This document shows, piece by piece, positions 24,995 to 33,432 of a stretch of DNA of 64,000 nucleotides (its first letter is position 1; each line of letters starts with the position of its first letter). Position numbers and translations under genes: made by a program. The stretch is from Streptomyces shenzhenensis (GTDB lineage: Bacteria; Actinomycetota; Actinomycetes; Streptomycetales; Streptomycetaceae), in the NCBI RefSeq assembly GCF_021462265.1, contig NZ_JAJONF010000018.1, positions 1 to 64,000 of the forward strand. Direction: 5' to 3'. The notes under the pieces are model-generated. The model ran no database searches. It was not told where the DNA came from and saw only the letters and a program-made list of their open reading frames with translations.

Positions 24995-26377
24995 CTAGCA
25001 GCCCAACAGGCGGCCGGCGAGGTAGCCCTCGATCTGGTCCAGGGAAACCCGCTCCTGCTTCATCGAGTCACGCTCCCGGACCGTGACCGCGTTGTCCTCG
25101 AGCGTGTCGAAGTCGACGGTCACGCAGTACGGCGTGCCGATCTCGTCCTGACGGCGGTAGCGGCGGCCGATCGCACCCGCGTCGTCGAACTCGATGTTCC
25201 AGTTCTGCCGCAGCGCCTGGGCGAGACCCTTGGCCTTCGGGGACAGCTCGGGGTTGCGGGACAGCGGCAGGACCGCGACCTTGACCGGGGCCAGGCGGTG
25301 GTCCAGGCGGAGCACCGTGCGCTTCTCCAGCTTGCCCTTGGCGTTCGGCGCCTCGTCCTCGACGTACGCGTCGAGGAGGAACGCGAGCATGGCACGGCCG
25401 ACACCGGCCGCCGGCTCGATGACGTACGGCGTCCAGCGCTCCCCGGCCTCCTGGTCGAAGTAGGAGAGGTCCTGGCCGGAGGCCTTGGAGTGGGCGCCGA
25501 GGTCGTAGTCGGTGCGGTTGGCGACACCTTCCAGCTCGCCCCACTCGCTGCCGCCGAACTGGAAGCGGTACTCGATGTCAGCGGTGCGCTTGGAGTAGTG
25601 GGAGAGCTTCTCCTTCGGGTGCTCGTACCACCGCATGTTCTCCTCGCGCAGGCCCAGGCCGGTGTACCAGTTCCAGCGCTGCTCCATCCAGTACTCCTGC
25701 CACTTCTCGTCCTCGCCCGGCTTGACGAAGAACTCCATCTCCATCTGCTCGAACTCGCGGGTGCGGAAGATGAAGTTGCCGGGCGTGATCTCGTTGCGGA
25801 AGGACTTGCCCATCTGCGCGATGCCGAACGGCGGCTTGCGGCGCGAAGTGGTCTGCACCTGGGCGAAGTTGGTGAAAATACCCTGGGCGGTCTCGGGGCG
25901 CAGGTAGGCGACGGAGCCGCTGTCCTGGGTCGGGCCGAGGTGGGTGGAGAGCAGACCCGAGAACTGCTTGGGCTCGGTGAACTGGCCCTTGTTGCCGCAG
26001 TTCGGGCAGTTGACGTCCGCCAGGCCGTTCTCCGGGAGGCGGCCGTGCTTGGCCTCGTAGGCCTCCTCCAGGTGGTCCGCGCGGAACCGCTTGTGACAGG
26101 CGGTGCACTCGGTCAGCGGGTCCGTGAAGGTGGCGACGTGACCGGAGGCCACCCAGACCTCGGAGGCCAGGATGACGGACGAGTCGATACCGACCACGTC
26201 CTCGCGCGACGTCACCATGTAGCGCCACCACTGGCGCTTCAGGTTCTCCTTGAGCTCGACACCCAGCGGCCCGTAGTCCCAGGCGGCGCGCTGGCCGCCG
26301 TAGATCTCACTGCACGGGAATACGAAGCCTCGGCGCTTGCTCAGGCTGACGATGGTGTCGATCTTGTCGGCGGCCAC
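24995..26377 (-). CDS. glyS: Glycyl-tRNA synthetase (alpha2 type)
   Basis: This is a 460-residue class II aminoacyl-tRNA synthetase that charges tRNA-Gly. The N-terminus GFVFPCSEIYGGQRAAWDYG (17-36) contains motif 1 region. A zinc site is formed by CTAC (91-94) and CPNC (124-127). Motif 2 lies in MGKSFRNEITPGNFIFRTRE and motif 3 in EPAAGVGRAMLAFL. The C-terminal anticodon-binding domain begins around 365 (APVKVAVLPLSRN). Length and domain order match the homodimeric bacterial/eukaryotic-type enzyme. The ATG at 26377 is the family start. It is monocistronic, ending at a strong terminator, and is divergent from znuA. Confidence 0.97.
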   Translation of the reverse strand: MAADKIDTIVSLSKRRGFVFPCSEIYGGQRAAWDYGPLGVELKENLKRQWWRYMVTSREDVVGIDSSVILASEVWVASGHVATFTDPLTECTACHKRFRADHLEEAYEAKHGRLPENGLADVNCPNCGNKGQFTEPKQFSGLLSTHLGPTQDSGSVAYLRPETAQGIFTNFAQVQTTSRRKPPFGIAQMGKSFRNEITPGNFIFRTREFEQMEMEFFVKPGEDEKWQEYWMEQRWNWYTGLGLREENMRWYEHPKEKLSHYSKRTADIEYRFQFGGSEWGELEGVANRTDYDLGAHSKASGQDLSYFDQEAGERWTPYVIEPAAGVGRAMLAFLLDAYVEDEAPNAKGKLEKRTVLRLDHRLAPVKVAVLPLSRNPELSPKAKGLAQALRQNWNIEFDDAGAIGRRYRRQDEIGTPYCVTVDFDTLEDNAVTVRERDSMKQERVSLDQIEGYLAGRLLGC

Positions 26378-26543
26378 GGTGCTCTCTTCATTACGACGAC
26401 GGGCGACGAAGCGAGACGCTTCACAGCGAATGCTTCAGCGTACCGGCGGGTCCTGCCCCTCAACCAAATCGGTTCCCCTTACCGGACCCCTTGTGACCGG
26501 CCCCTCGTCGCCGGCCTCTCACCGACCTCCCACCGGGGCTTGT

Positions 26544-26580
26544 TGACAATGGTTTCCATATTTGTTGAAAATGACTCTCA
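26544..26580 (+). promoter_or_regulatory. Two candidate Zur boxes at znuA start
   Basis: TGACAATGGTTTCCA (26544-26558 region) and TGAAAATGACTCTCA (26566-26580) both resemble the Streptomyces Zur box (near TGAAAATGATTTTCA). The second overlaps the possible znuA start codons at 26571 and 26580. Binding of zinc-loaded Zur here would block transcription of znuACB. Confidence 0.7.
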
Positions 26581-27536
26581 TGAACATACGACGCCGCCTC
26601 ACAGCCGCGGCCGCCGCGACCACCGTCACCGCACTCGGCATGACGGCCCTCACCGCCTGCGGCGGCGCCGCCACGGCGGCCCGGACCGGGAAGTTCGACG
26701 TCGTCGCGTCGTTCTATCCGATGGCCTTCCTCGCCGACCGGATCGGCGGCAGCCACGTGCACGTCACCAGCCTCACCAAGCCCGGCCAGGAGCCGCACGA
26801 CCTGGAGATCAGCCCGAAGCAGATCATCGGGATCGAGAAGTCCGACGCGGTCCTCTACCTGAAGAACCTCCAGCCCTCCGTCGACGCCGCGGTCGCCCAG
26901 TCGTCCGTGGGCACGAAGATCGACGCGGCCTCCCTCACCACGCTGGAGAAGCACGGCAACGAGGTCGGCGGGCACGCGGCCGCCCACGACCCCTCGAAGA
27001 ACGAGGATCTGACCGGCCTCGACCCGCACATCTGGCTCGACCCGGTGCGCTACGCCCAGGTCGCCCAGGGCGTCGGCAAGGCCTTCGAGAAGGCCGACCC
27101 GGACCACGCGGCCGACTACCGGAAGAACACCGCGGCCCTGGTCAAGCAGCTCGACGCCCTCGACATCCAGTTCAAGGACGGCCTCGCGCACACCAGGACC
27201 AAGGTCTTCATCACCACCCACGCCGCCTTCGGCTACCTCGCCGAGCGCTACGGCCTGACCGAGGAGGCCATCAACGGCCTCGACCCCGAGTCGGAGCCGA
27301 GCGCGGCCCGCGTCCGGGACCTGGAGACCATGGCCAAGGCCGACGGCGTCACCACTGTGTTCTACGAGACGCTCGTCAGCGACAAGACCGCCAGGACCAT
27401 CGCCGCCGACGCCGGGCTGAAGACGGACGTCCTCGACCCGATCGAGGGCATCACCGGCAAGTCCCGCGGCCGGGACTACTTCGCGGTCCAGGAAGCCAAC
27501 CTCAAGGCGCTCCAGCAGGCAACGGGCGCCAAGTGA
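26580..27536 (+). CDS. znuA: Zinc ABC transporter substrate-binding lipoprotein
   Basis: This is a 318-residue cluster-A-I metal-binding lipoprotein. A basic N-terminus (MNIRRRLTAAA) and hydrophobic stretch end in the lipobox LTAC (Cys about 24). The mature part starts FDVVASFYPMAFLADRIGG. Metal ligands include the His of GQEPHDLE, a His-rich loop (KHGNEVGGHAAAHDPSKNED), HIWLDP, THAAFGYLAERYG and a late FYETLVSD Glu/Asp region. It captures Zn2+ outside the cell and passes it to ZnuB. Either ATG 26571 or 26580 is possible; the second is used because it gives a standard signal peptide. It heads the znuA-znuC-znuB operon and has Zur boxes at its start. Confidence 0.93.
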   Translation: MNIRRRLTAAAAATTVTALGMTALTACGGAATAARTGKFDVVASFYPMAFLADRIGGSHVHVTSLTKPGQEPHDLEISPKQIIGIEKSDAVLYLKNLQPSVDAAVAQSSVGTKIDAASLTTLEKHGNEVGGHAAAHDPSKNEDLTGLDPHIWLDPVRYAQVAQGVGKAFEKADPDHAADYRKNTAALVKQLDALDIQFKDGLAHTRTKVFITTHAAFGYLAERYGLTEEAINGLDPESEPSAARVRDLETMAKADGVTTVFYETLVSDKTARTIAADAGLKTDVLDPIEGITGKSRGRDYFAVQEANLKALQQATGAK

Positions 27537-27550
27537 CAGGAGACGACGAG

Positions 27551-28312
27551 ATGACCGGCGAGCCCGTCATATCGCTGCGCGGCGTGACCGCCGAACTGGG
27601 CTCGCGCCCCGTCCTGCGTGGCATCGACCTGGCCGTGCACCGCGGTGAGGTCGTCGCGCTGCTGGGCGCGAACGGCTCCGGCAAGTCGACCGCGATCCGC
27701 ACCATCGTCGGCCAGGTGCCGGCCGGCGGCGACATAGCCCTGTTCGGCACCCCCCGCCGTACCTTCAGGGACTGGTCGCGGGTCGGGTACGTACCGCAGC
27801 GCACCACCGCCGCGGGCGGGGTCCCGGCCACGGTCACCGAGGTCGTCTCCGCCGGCCGCCTCTCCCGCACCCGCTTCGGCCTCTTCCGCAAGGCCGACCA
27901 CGCGGCCGTACGGCACGCCCTGGACCTGGTCGGCATGGCGGACCGGGCCCGGGACAACGTGGAGGCGCTCTCCGGCGGCCAGCACCAGCGGGTGCTGATC
28001 GCCCGCGCACTGGTCGCCGAGCCCGAGTTGCTGATCATGGACGAGCCGATGGCGGGCGTCGACCTGGCCAGCCAGGAGATCCTCGCGGGAACCCTGCGCG
28101 AGCAGGTGAGGCAGGGCACCACGGTCCTCCTCGTCCTGCACGAGCTGGGTCCGCTGGAGCCGCTGATCGACCGCGCCGTGGTCCTGCGCGACGGCTGCGT
28201 CCTGCACGACGGCCCGCCCCCGCGCGCCGTCGGCCAGCACGCCCTGCCCGGCCACGACCACGTCCACCCCCACGACCGACACACACCCCTGCGCACCGGA
28301 CTGCTGAGCTGA
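27551..28312 (+). CDS. znuC: Zinc ABC transporter ATP-binding protein
   Basis: This is a 253-residue ABC ATPase that powers zinc import through ZnuB. Walker A GANGSGKSTA is near 39-48, the Q-loop in YVPQRT near 85-90, the signature LSGGQHQRV near 141-149, Walker B LLIMDEP near 162-168, and the switch His in VLHELG near 196-201. The C-terminus is His-rich (HDHVHPHDRH near 237-246), which may buffer zinc. AGGAGACGACGAG precedes ATG 27551, 14 bases after the znuA stop. Its stop overlaps the znuB start (TGATG). Loss of zinc brings expression through Zur release. Confidence 0.92.
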   Translation: MTGEPVISLRGVTAELGSRPVLRGIDLAVHRGEVVALLGANGSGKSTAIRTIVGQVPAGGDIALFGTPRRTFRDWSRVGYVPQRTTAAGGVPATVTEVVSAGRLSRTRFGLFRKADHAAVRHALDLVGMADRARDNVEALSGGQHQRVLIARALVAEPELLIMDEPMAGVDLASQEILAGTLREQVRQGTTVLLVLHELGPLEPLIDRAVVLRDGCVLHDGPPPRAVGQHALPGHDHVHPHDRHTPLRTGLLS

Positions 28313-29214
28313 TGGACTTCCTGAACTTCGCCTTCATGCAGCGGGCCCTGCTCGCCGCCGTCCTGGTCGGCATCACCGCCCCCGCCGTCGGCATCTACCT
28401 GGTCCAGCGCCGCCAGGCCCTGATGGGCGACGGCATCGGCCACGTGGCGATGACCGGTGTGGGGCTGGGCTTCCTGCTCTCGACCTCCCCCGTCTGGATG
28501 GCGACGGCCGTCTCCGTCCTCGGCGCCGTCGTCATGGAACTGATCCGCTGGTACGGCCGTACCCGCGGCGACATCGCCCTCGCGATGCTCTTCTACGGCG
28601 GCATGGCCGGCGGGGTGATGCTGATCAACCTCGCGCCGGGCGGCTCCAACGCCAACCTGATGTCGTACCTCTTCGGCTCGCTGTCGACGGTGTCCGAGTC
28701 GGACGTGACCGCGATCTGCCTGCTGGCGGCCTTCGTCCTCGCGGTCACCCTCGGCCTGCGCCGGCAACTGTTCGCGGTGAGCCAGGACGAGGAGTTCGCG
28801 CGGGTCACCGGTCTGCCGGTACGGGCGCTCAACCTGCTGACGGCGGTCACGGCGGCGGTGACCGTGACGGTCGCGATGCGGGTGGTGGGCCTGCTGCTGG
28901 TCTCCGCGCTCATGGTCGTCCCGGTGGCCGCGGCCCAGCAGCTGAGCCGCAGCTTCGCGGCCACGTTCGTGATCGCCGTCGCGATCGGTGTGACGGTGAC
29001 GGTCGGAGGCACGATCACCTCCTACTACCGGTACGTCCCGCCGGGTGCGACGATCGTGCTGCTGGCCATCGCCGCGTTCGTCGCGCTGAGCCTGCTGGCC
29101 GCCCCGCTGGCCCGCCGACGCGCCCGCGCGGCAGCCGCGCGACAGCCCGCGGGGGATCCGGCGGAGTGCGCGATTCCGGCCACCAGGGGGGCCGCCGACG
29201 AGGTCGGCGTCTGA
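28312..29214 (+). CDS. znuB: Zinc ABC transporter permease
   Basis: This is a 300-residue integral membrane protein of the ABC-3 metal permease family with about eight or nine helices. It begins MDFLNFAFMQRALLAAVLVG. Family landmarks are YLVQRRQALMGDGIGHVAMTGVG near 26-48, SLSTVSESD near 123-131, the cytoplasmic loop DEEFARVTGLPVRALNLL near 158-175, and VVPVAAAQQLSRSFAATF near 202-219. It forms the zinc channel and pairs with ZnuC. The ATG overlaps the znuC stop by one base, so translation is coupled. The C-terminal ~35 residues are charged and cytoplasmic. Confidence 0.92.
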   Translation: MDFLNFAFMQRALLAAVLVGITAPAVGIYLVQRRQALMGDGIGHVAMTGVGLGFLLSTSPVWMATAVSVLGAVVMELIRWYGRTRGDIALAMLFYGGMAGGVMLINLAPGGSNANLMSYLFGSLSTVSESDVTAICLLAAFVLAVTLGLRRQLFAVSQDEEFARVTGLPVRALNLLTAVTAAVTVTVAMRVVGLLLVSALMVVPVAAAQQLSRSFAATFVIAVAIGVTVTVGGTITSYYRYVPPGATIVLLAIAAFVALSLLAAPLARRRARAAAARQPAGDPAECAIPATRGAADEVGV

Positions 29215-29275
29215 ACGCCCTCGGCGCGGGCTGGCACAATGGCCCGGCAGAGGCAGTGACGTGAGGAGGCAACCG

Positions 29276-29698
29276 GTGACGACCGCTGGACCGCCCGTGA
29301 AGGGCCGCTCGACCCGTCAGCGGGCAGCCGTGGCGGCGGCCCTGGAGGAGGTCGAGGAGTTCCGCAGCGCGCAGGAACTGCACGACATGCTCAAGCACAA
29401 GGGCGACTCGGTCGGCCTGACCACCGTCTACCGCACGCTCCAGAACCTCGCCGACGCCGGCGAGGTGGACGTCCTGCGCACGTCCGACGGCGAGTCGGTG
29501 TACCGCCGCTGCTCCACGGGCGAGCACCACCATCACCTGGTCTGCAGAGTCTGCGGCAAGGCGGTGGAGGTGGAGGGCCCGGCGGTGGAGACATGGGCCG
29601 AGGCCGTCGCCGCCGAGCACGGCTACGTCAACGTCGCCCACACCGTCGAGATCTTCGGCACCTGCGCGGACTGCGCCGGGGCCGCGGCGGGCTGCTGA
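29276..29698 (+). CDS. zur: Zinc uptake regulator (Fur family)
   Basis: This is a 140-residue Fur-family repressor. The winged helix-turn-helix covers about 12-72 (STRQRAAVAAAL, SVGLTTVYRTLQNLADAG). The metal-binding part has HHHH (84-87), CRVC (90-93) and a C-terminal CADC (about 132-135), a structural zinc site with a regulatory site. The position directly after znuACB, and the DNA boxes at the znuA start, identify it as Zur rather than Fur. GAGGAGG lies 6 bases before GTG 29276; the GTG at 29261 lacks a site. It has 61 bases between it and znuB, so cotranscription is possible. Confidence 0.93.
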   Translation: MTTAGPPVKGRSTRQRAAVAAALEEVEEFRSAQELHDMLKHKGDSVGLTTVYRTLQNLADAGEVDVLRTSDGESVYRRCSTGEHHHHLVCRVCGKAVEVEGPAVETWAEAVAAEHGYVNVAHTVEIFGTCADCAGAAAGC

Positions 29699-29699
29699 G

Positions 29700-30239
29700 C
29701 TATCCGCGCGTGGCGTGCCGGTCGAGGATCGCGCGCAGCCGGTCGGCGTCGGCGGGGTCCGGGAGGCCGCGCTTGGGCAGCACGGTGAAGCAGGAGGCGT
29801 TCTTGTCGTCGCTGTAGGTGATGAAGGCGTCTTCGGTCTCCCGGTAGCGGGGCTGCGCCACCCAGTTGACCGACGTCGTGCTGTTGTCGGTGGCCACCGT
29901 CAGCCCGGCGTCCGCCACGGTCGCGCGGTACGTGCCGTTGCGGACGGCGAGCTTGAGGAAGGCACGGGCCTGGAGCCGGGGCGTGCAGAGCAGCAGAGCC
30001 GCGGCCAGGGGCATCCAGATCAGCAGGAACCAGTCGGGTTTGTCGCGGCCCGCCAGCGACAGCGAGGCGTTCAGCACGAAAGCGAACGCAATAAGACCGA
30101 CGGCCCAGCGCCGCACCCACCCCCGCCGTCGCCGCAACCGCTCGCGTTCCCGCAGCGCCCCCAGGAAATCCCCCGCGACCGGCTGGTACGCCAGCTCGAC
30201 CACGCCCTGACCGGCGTCCCGCCCCATGTCCATGACCAT
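29700..30239 (-). CDS. YcxB-like membrane protein
   Basis: This is a 179-residue protein. A charged N-terminal segment is followed by a hydrophobic pair at about 46-64 (AVGLIAFAFVLNASLSLAG) and 70-87 (WFLLIWMPLAAALLLCT). The cytoplasmic C-terminal domain carries the YcxB-type pattern (VNWVAQPRYRETEDAFITY, then SCFTVLPKRGLPDP). Function is unknown; YcxB-like proteins are small membrane proteins with a pleckstrin-like beta fold. The ATG at 30239 is used; ATG 30233 and 30227 are close alternatives. Its stop lies one base after zur in convergent orientation. Confidence 0.75.
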   Translation of the reverse strand: MVMDMGRDAGQGVVELAYQPVAGDFLGALRERERLRRRRGWVRRWAVGLIAFAFVLNASLSLAGRDKPDWFLLIWMPLAAALLLCTPRLQARAFLKLAVRNGTYRATVADAGLTVATDNSTTSVNWVAQPRYRETEDAFITYSDDKNASCFTVLPKRGLPDPADADRLRAILDRHATRG

Positions 30240-30401
30240 GGGACGGATCGTAGCGGTGCCGGTCAGCTCCGGCCGAAGCGCTTCTCCAGCCCGTTCAGGT
30301 CGTAGGACCTGCGGCAGGGCCGTTCCAGACGCGGGAGACGGGGGGTGGCCGGGGAGGAGTCTTCCGCATCCTCGACGGCCCTCGTGAACGGCGGGTGGCC
30401 G

Positions 30402-31253
30402 TCAGGTGCCCGACGGTTCCTCCTCCGTGCGGCCCTCCATGGCCAGCAGTTCCTCGTTGGGGATGGCCCCGCCGAACCGCCGGTCGCGGGAGGCGAACTC
30501 GAGGCACGCCCGCCACAGGTCACGGCGGTCGAAGTCGGGCCACAGGACGTCCTGGAAGACCATCTCGGCGTAAGCGCTCTGCCAGATCAGGTAGTTGGAG
30601 GTGCGCTGCTCGCCACTGGGGCGCAGGAACATGTCCACGTCCGGCATGTCGGCGTAGTACATGTGCTTCTGGATGGTCTTCTCGGTGATCTTCGACGGGT
30701 CGAGCCGGCCGGCCCTGACCTCCTCGGCGATCGCCTGCACCGCGTCGGTGATCTCCGCCCGGCCGCCGTAGTTCATGCAGAAGTACAGGGTGAGCAGGTC
30801 GTTGTCCTTGGTCTGCTCCTGGGCGACCTGGAGTTCCTTGGCGACCGACCTCCACAGCCGGGGCATCCGGCCCGCCCAGCGCACCCGGACGCCGAGTGCG
30901 TCGAGCTGGTCGCGGGACTTGCGGATGAAGTCGCGGTTGAAGTTCATCAGGAAGCGGACCTCTTCGGGCGAGCGCTTCCAGTTCTCCGTGGAGAAGGCGT
31001 ACAGGGAGATGTTACGGACGCCGATCTCGATCGCGCCCTGGAGCACGTCCAGGACCTGCTCGGCGCCGACCTTGTGGCCCTCGGTGCGCGGCAGGCCGCG
31101 CTCCTTCGCCCAGCGGCCGTTCCCGTCCATGACGATGGCCACATGGTCCGGGACCAGCTCGCCCGGGAGCTTGGGCGGGCGGGCGCCGGACGGGTGCGGT
31201 TCCGGCGTCCTGTACTCGCGGCGCTGGCGTCCCAGGATCCCGCGTACGACCAT
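30402..31253 (-). CDS. uppS: Isoprenyl (undecaprenyl) diphosphate synthase
   Basis: This is a 283-residue cis-prenyltransferase that builds the undecaprenyl or related polyprenyl diphosphate carrier for peptidoglycan and teichoic precursors. The signature AIVMDGNGRWAKERGLPR (39-56) carries catalytic Asp43 and the Gly-Asn-Gly-Arg motif. EGHKVG, LYAFSTENWKR (about 85-95) and the C-terminal RPSGEQRTSNYLIWQSAYAE (about 221-240) are the remaining family blocks. A short basic N-terminal extension (about 1-35) is usual in actinobacteria. It lies 30 bases downstream of recO on the same strand, an order well conserved in Streptomyces. Confidence 0.95.
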   Translation of the reverse strand: MVVRGILGRQRREYRTPEPHPSGARPPKLPGELVPDHVAIVMDGNGRWAKERGLPRTEGHKVGAEQVLDVLQGAIEIGVRNISLYAFSTENWKRSPEEVRFLMNFNRDFIRKSRDQLDALGVRVRWAGRMPRLWRSVAKELQVAQEQTKDNDLLTLYFCMNYGGRAEITDAVQAIAEEVRAGRLDPSKITEKTIQKHMYYADMPDVDMFLRPSGEQRTSNYLIWQSAYAEMVFQDVLWPDFDRRDLWRACLEFASRDRRFGGAIPNEELLAMEGRTEEEPSGT

Positions 31254-31283
31254 GTGCTTCTCGTCTCCCTCTGGCTTTTCTCG

Positions 31284-32033
31284 CTAGTTCTTCTCTACGT
31301 ACCTGAGCGAGCGCAGCCCGCGCTCCAGATGCCAGTGCAGATAGGCGGACACCAGCCCGCTGCCCTCCCGGACGTACCGTGCCTCGGCCGCGTCCGCGGT
31401 CTCCCAGTCTCCCGTAAGCAGCGCGCCGAGCAGAACCAGGGTCTGCGGCGAGGGCACGACGCTGCCGGGCACCCGGCAGTCGACGCAGACGGTGCCGCCG
31501 GAGCCGACCGAGAAGAAGCGGTTCGGGCCGGGCATGCCGCACTTGGCGCAGGCGTCGAAACTGGGCGCGTAGCCGTTGACGGCCAGGGAGCGCAGCAGGA
31601 AGGCGTCGAGGACGAGATGCGGGGCGTGCTCCCCGCGGGCGAGGGTCCTGAGCGCGCCCACGAGCAGCAGGTACTGCTGCACGGCCGGCTCGCCCTCGTG
31701 GTCGGTGAACCGCTCGGCGGTCTCCAGCATGGCCGTCCCGGCGGTGTACCGCGCGTAGTCGGCGACGATCCCGCCGCCGTACGGCGCGATGGTCTCGCTC
31801 TGCGTGCACAGCGGCAGCCCGCGCCCGACCAGCTCGCTCCCCCGGGCGAAGAACTGCACGTCGACATGGGAGAACGGCTCCAGCCGGGCCCCGAACTTCG
31901 ACTTGGTCCGCCGCACCCCACGAGCCACGGCCCGCACCCGCCCGTGCCCACGGGTGAGCAAGGTGATGATCCGGTCCGCCTCGCCCAGCTTCTGGGTACG
32001 CAGCACGACGCCGTCGTCACGGAAGAGACTCAT
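31284..32033 (-). CDS. recO: DNA repair protein RecO
   Basis: This is a 249-residue recombination mediator. The OB-fold N-terminus begins MSLFRDDGVVLRTQKLGEAD and continues RIITLLTRGHGRVRAVARG. A zinc site (CAKC near 163-166 and CVDC near 185-188) and a C-terminal helical region follow. RecO loads RecA on SSB-coated DNA together with RecR. The start ATG at 32033 overlaps the UGA of the upstream leader ORF (ATGA), and GGAGGGG lies about 10 bases upstream inside that ORF. Transcription probably continues into uppS. The first 23 codons exist as a second diverged copy directly upstream. Confidence 0.93.
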   Translation of the reverse strand: MSLFRDDGVVLRTQKLGEADRIITLLTRGHGRVRAVARGVRRTKSKFGARLEPFSHVDVQFFARGSELVGRGLPLCTQSETIAPYGGGIVADYARYTAGTAMLETAERFTDHEGEPAVQQYLLLVGALRTLARGEHAPHLVLDAFLLRSLAVNGYAPSFDACAKCGMPGPNRFFSVGSGGTVCVDCRVPGSVVPSPQTLVLLGALLTGDWETADAAEARYVREGSGLVSAYLHWHLERGLRSLRYVEKN

Positions 32034-32131
32034 GCCGCACCGGCCCCTCCGCGTGGCCACAGCATGATCCGGTCCGCCGCACCCGGCTTCTGGGTGCGCG
32101 GCACGGTGCCGTCGTCGCGGAACAGGCTCAT
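32030..32131 (-). CDS. RecO N-terminal mimic leader ORF
   Basis: A 33-codon ORF ending in the TGA that overlaps the recO ATG. It begins MSLFRDDGTVPRTQKPGAAD and continues RIM before diverging to LWPRGGAGAA. The first 23 codons match the recO start at 18 of 23 residues and about 58 of 69 bases, so it looks like a tandem duplication of the recO 5' end that was then truncated. Its own ribosome site is weak. Translation would run into recO through the ATGA overlap, which suggests a coupling or regulatory role, though a non-functional relic is possible. Confidence 0.6.
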   Translation of the reverse strand: MSLFRDDGTVPRTQKPGAADRIMLWPRGGAGAA

Positions 32132-32177
32132 GGCCCCATTCTGCCCTGCCCGCGGCGGGCGCCGGGCAAAGGAGGCT

Positions 32178-32393
32178 TCAGGGGGTCCTGCCGCGGCTGC
32201 GGGCGGTGGCGTGGGCGGTGGCCGCGCCGATCCGTTCGGCCTGGGTGGCGACGCGTACGGCGTCCGGGTGCGCGTCCCACTCCCGGCCTCCCCCGTACGG
32301 CCGCAACTGCACGTAGGGGCCCTCGTGGCCCATGACGATGCCCAGCCGTCCGGTGCGGGTGTCGACGGCGCAGGAGCCGATGGGGAGGTTCAT
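32178..32393 (-). CDS. Small conserved hypothetical protein
   Basis: This is a 71-residue protein of beta-rich character: LPIGSCAVDTRTGRLGIVMG (3-22), then HEGPYVQLRPYGGGREWDAHP (about 23-43). The pattern looks like a small SH3/KOW-like barrel, and similar short proteins recur in Streptomyces. The C-terminus (AERIGAATAHATARSRGRTP) is helical and basic. No function is recognised. ATG 32393 has GGTGAGG upstream; the longer frame from 32447 lacks a comparable site. It is upstream of the recO leader on the same strand. Confidence 0.65.
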   Translation of the reverse strand: MNLPIGSCAVDTRTGRLGIVMGHEGPYVQLRPYGGGREWDAHPDAVRVATQAERIGAATAHATARSRGRTP

Positions 32394-32505
32394 CGCGTTC
32401 ACCTCACCTGGCTCCCCCGCCCCCGGGAATTTCACGCTTCGCATCACCGGTGTGGCGCTGCGTGCCTAGACTCGGCCGGAGTCTGTCCCGGGCTCCGGGC
32501 GGCTC

Positions 32506-33432
32506 CTACATCAGCCCCGCACCCGCGAGGTACTTCGCCACGCACTCGGTCTCCTCCCGCGACAGGGGCACCTGGGGGTCGGCCGTGACCGGGCAGTCGA
32601 TCACCCCGCGCAGGTGCAGCGCCGCCTTGAACGCCCCGAGCCCCGCCGAGCTGCCGCCCATCCGGGCCGGGTCCCCGGCGCCGGTCATCCGGAAGAGGCC
32701 GCACAGCCGCTCCTGTTCCGCCCGCGCCCGGTCCCAGTCGCCCGCGCGGCAGAGGCGGACCAGGCGCACGTAGCCGTCCGGGTCGACGTTGGCGAGGCCC
32801 GGCACCGCCCCGTCGGCGCCCAGCGCGAGGGCCGAGTCGACGGTCAGCTCGGACCCGGTCAGGGCGCTGAAGCCGGGCAGGCCCCTGCTGCCGGTGACGA
32901 CCTCGCGGAAGGCCGCCAGGTCGCCGCTGGAGTCCTTCAGCCCGGCCAGCACCCCGTCGGCGGCCAGTTCCAGGACCAGGCCGGCGGGGAGCTTGGTGTG
33001 GACGGCGACCGGGATGTCGTAGGCGATCACCGGGACCGGGGACCGGTCGGCGATCAGCCGGAAGTGGCGGGCGATCTCGGCGGGATGGGTGCGGGTGTAG
33101 AAGGGGGCGGTGACGACGACCGCGTCCGCGCCCGCCGAGGTGACGGCCGCGACGTGGTCCAGGACCCGGGGGGTCGTCATGTCGATGACGCCGGCCAGGA
33201 CCGGGAGCCGGCCGGCCACGTGGGAGACCACCGTCTCGGTGACCAGCCGGCGCTGCCGGTCCGTCAGGTACGCCGCCTCGGAGGTCGAGCCGAGGACGAA
33301 CAGGCCGTCCACCCCGGCCGCCGTCAGATGGTCGACGAGCCTGCGCAGGGAGGCGGCGTCCACCTCGCGGTCCGGTGTCAGGGGCGTGCAGACGGGCGGT
33401 ACGACACCGGTCAGCGGGGCGGGCAGGGTCAT
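32506..33432 (-). CDS. DHDPS/N-acetylneuraminate-lyase family aldolase
   Basis: This is a 308-residue class I aldolase (TIM barrel). The Schiff-base lysine lies in GLKDSSGD (Lys166), the conserved tyrosine in IAYDIP (Tyr138), and the substrate carboxylate motif is GSTSE (48-52), where DapA usually has GTTGE. The changed motif argues against dihydrodipicolinate synthase proper and fits a sugar-acid lyase such as N-acetylneuraminate or 2-keto-3-deoxy acid lyase; the exact substrate is unknown. Its start ATG overlaps the stop of the ABC ATPase gene by one base (TGATG), so it is coupled to the transporter operon, implying that it breaks down the imported molecule. Confidence 0.85.
   Translation of the reverse strand: MTLPAPLTGVVPPVCTPLTPDREVDAASLRRLVDHLTAAGVDGLFVLGSTSEAAYLTDRQRRLVTETVVSHVAGRLPVLAGVIDMTTPRVLDHVAAVTSAGADAVVVTAPFYTRTHPAEIARHFRLIADRSPVPVIAYDIPVAVHTKLPAGLVLELAADGVLAGLKDSSGDLAAFREVVTGSRGLPGFSALTGSELTVDSALALGADGAVPGLANVDPDGYVRLVRLCRAGDWDRARAEQERLCGLFRMTGAGDPARMGGSSAGLGAFKAALHLRGVIDCPVTADPQVPLSREETECVAKYLAGAGLM

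Noticed and set aside
30263..30401. In-frame coding-like stretch ending YDLNGLEKRFGRS downstream of uppS
   Set aside because: Codon use looks coding, but no ATG, GTG or TTG lies between the uppS stop and this stretch; it may be a relic.
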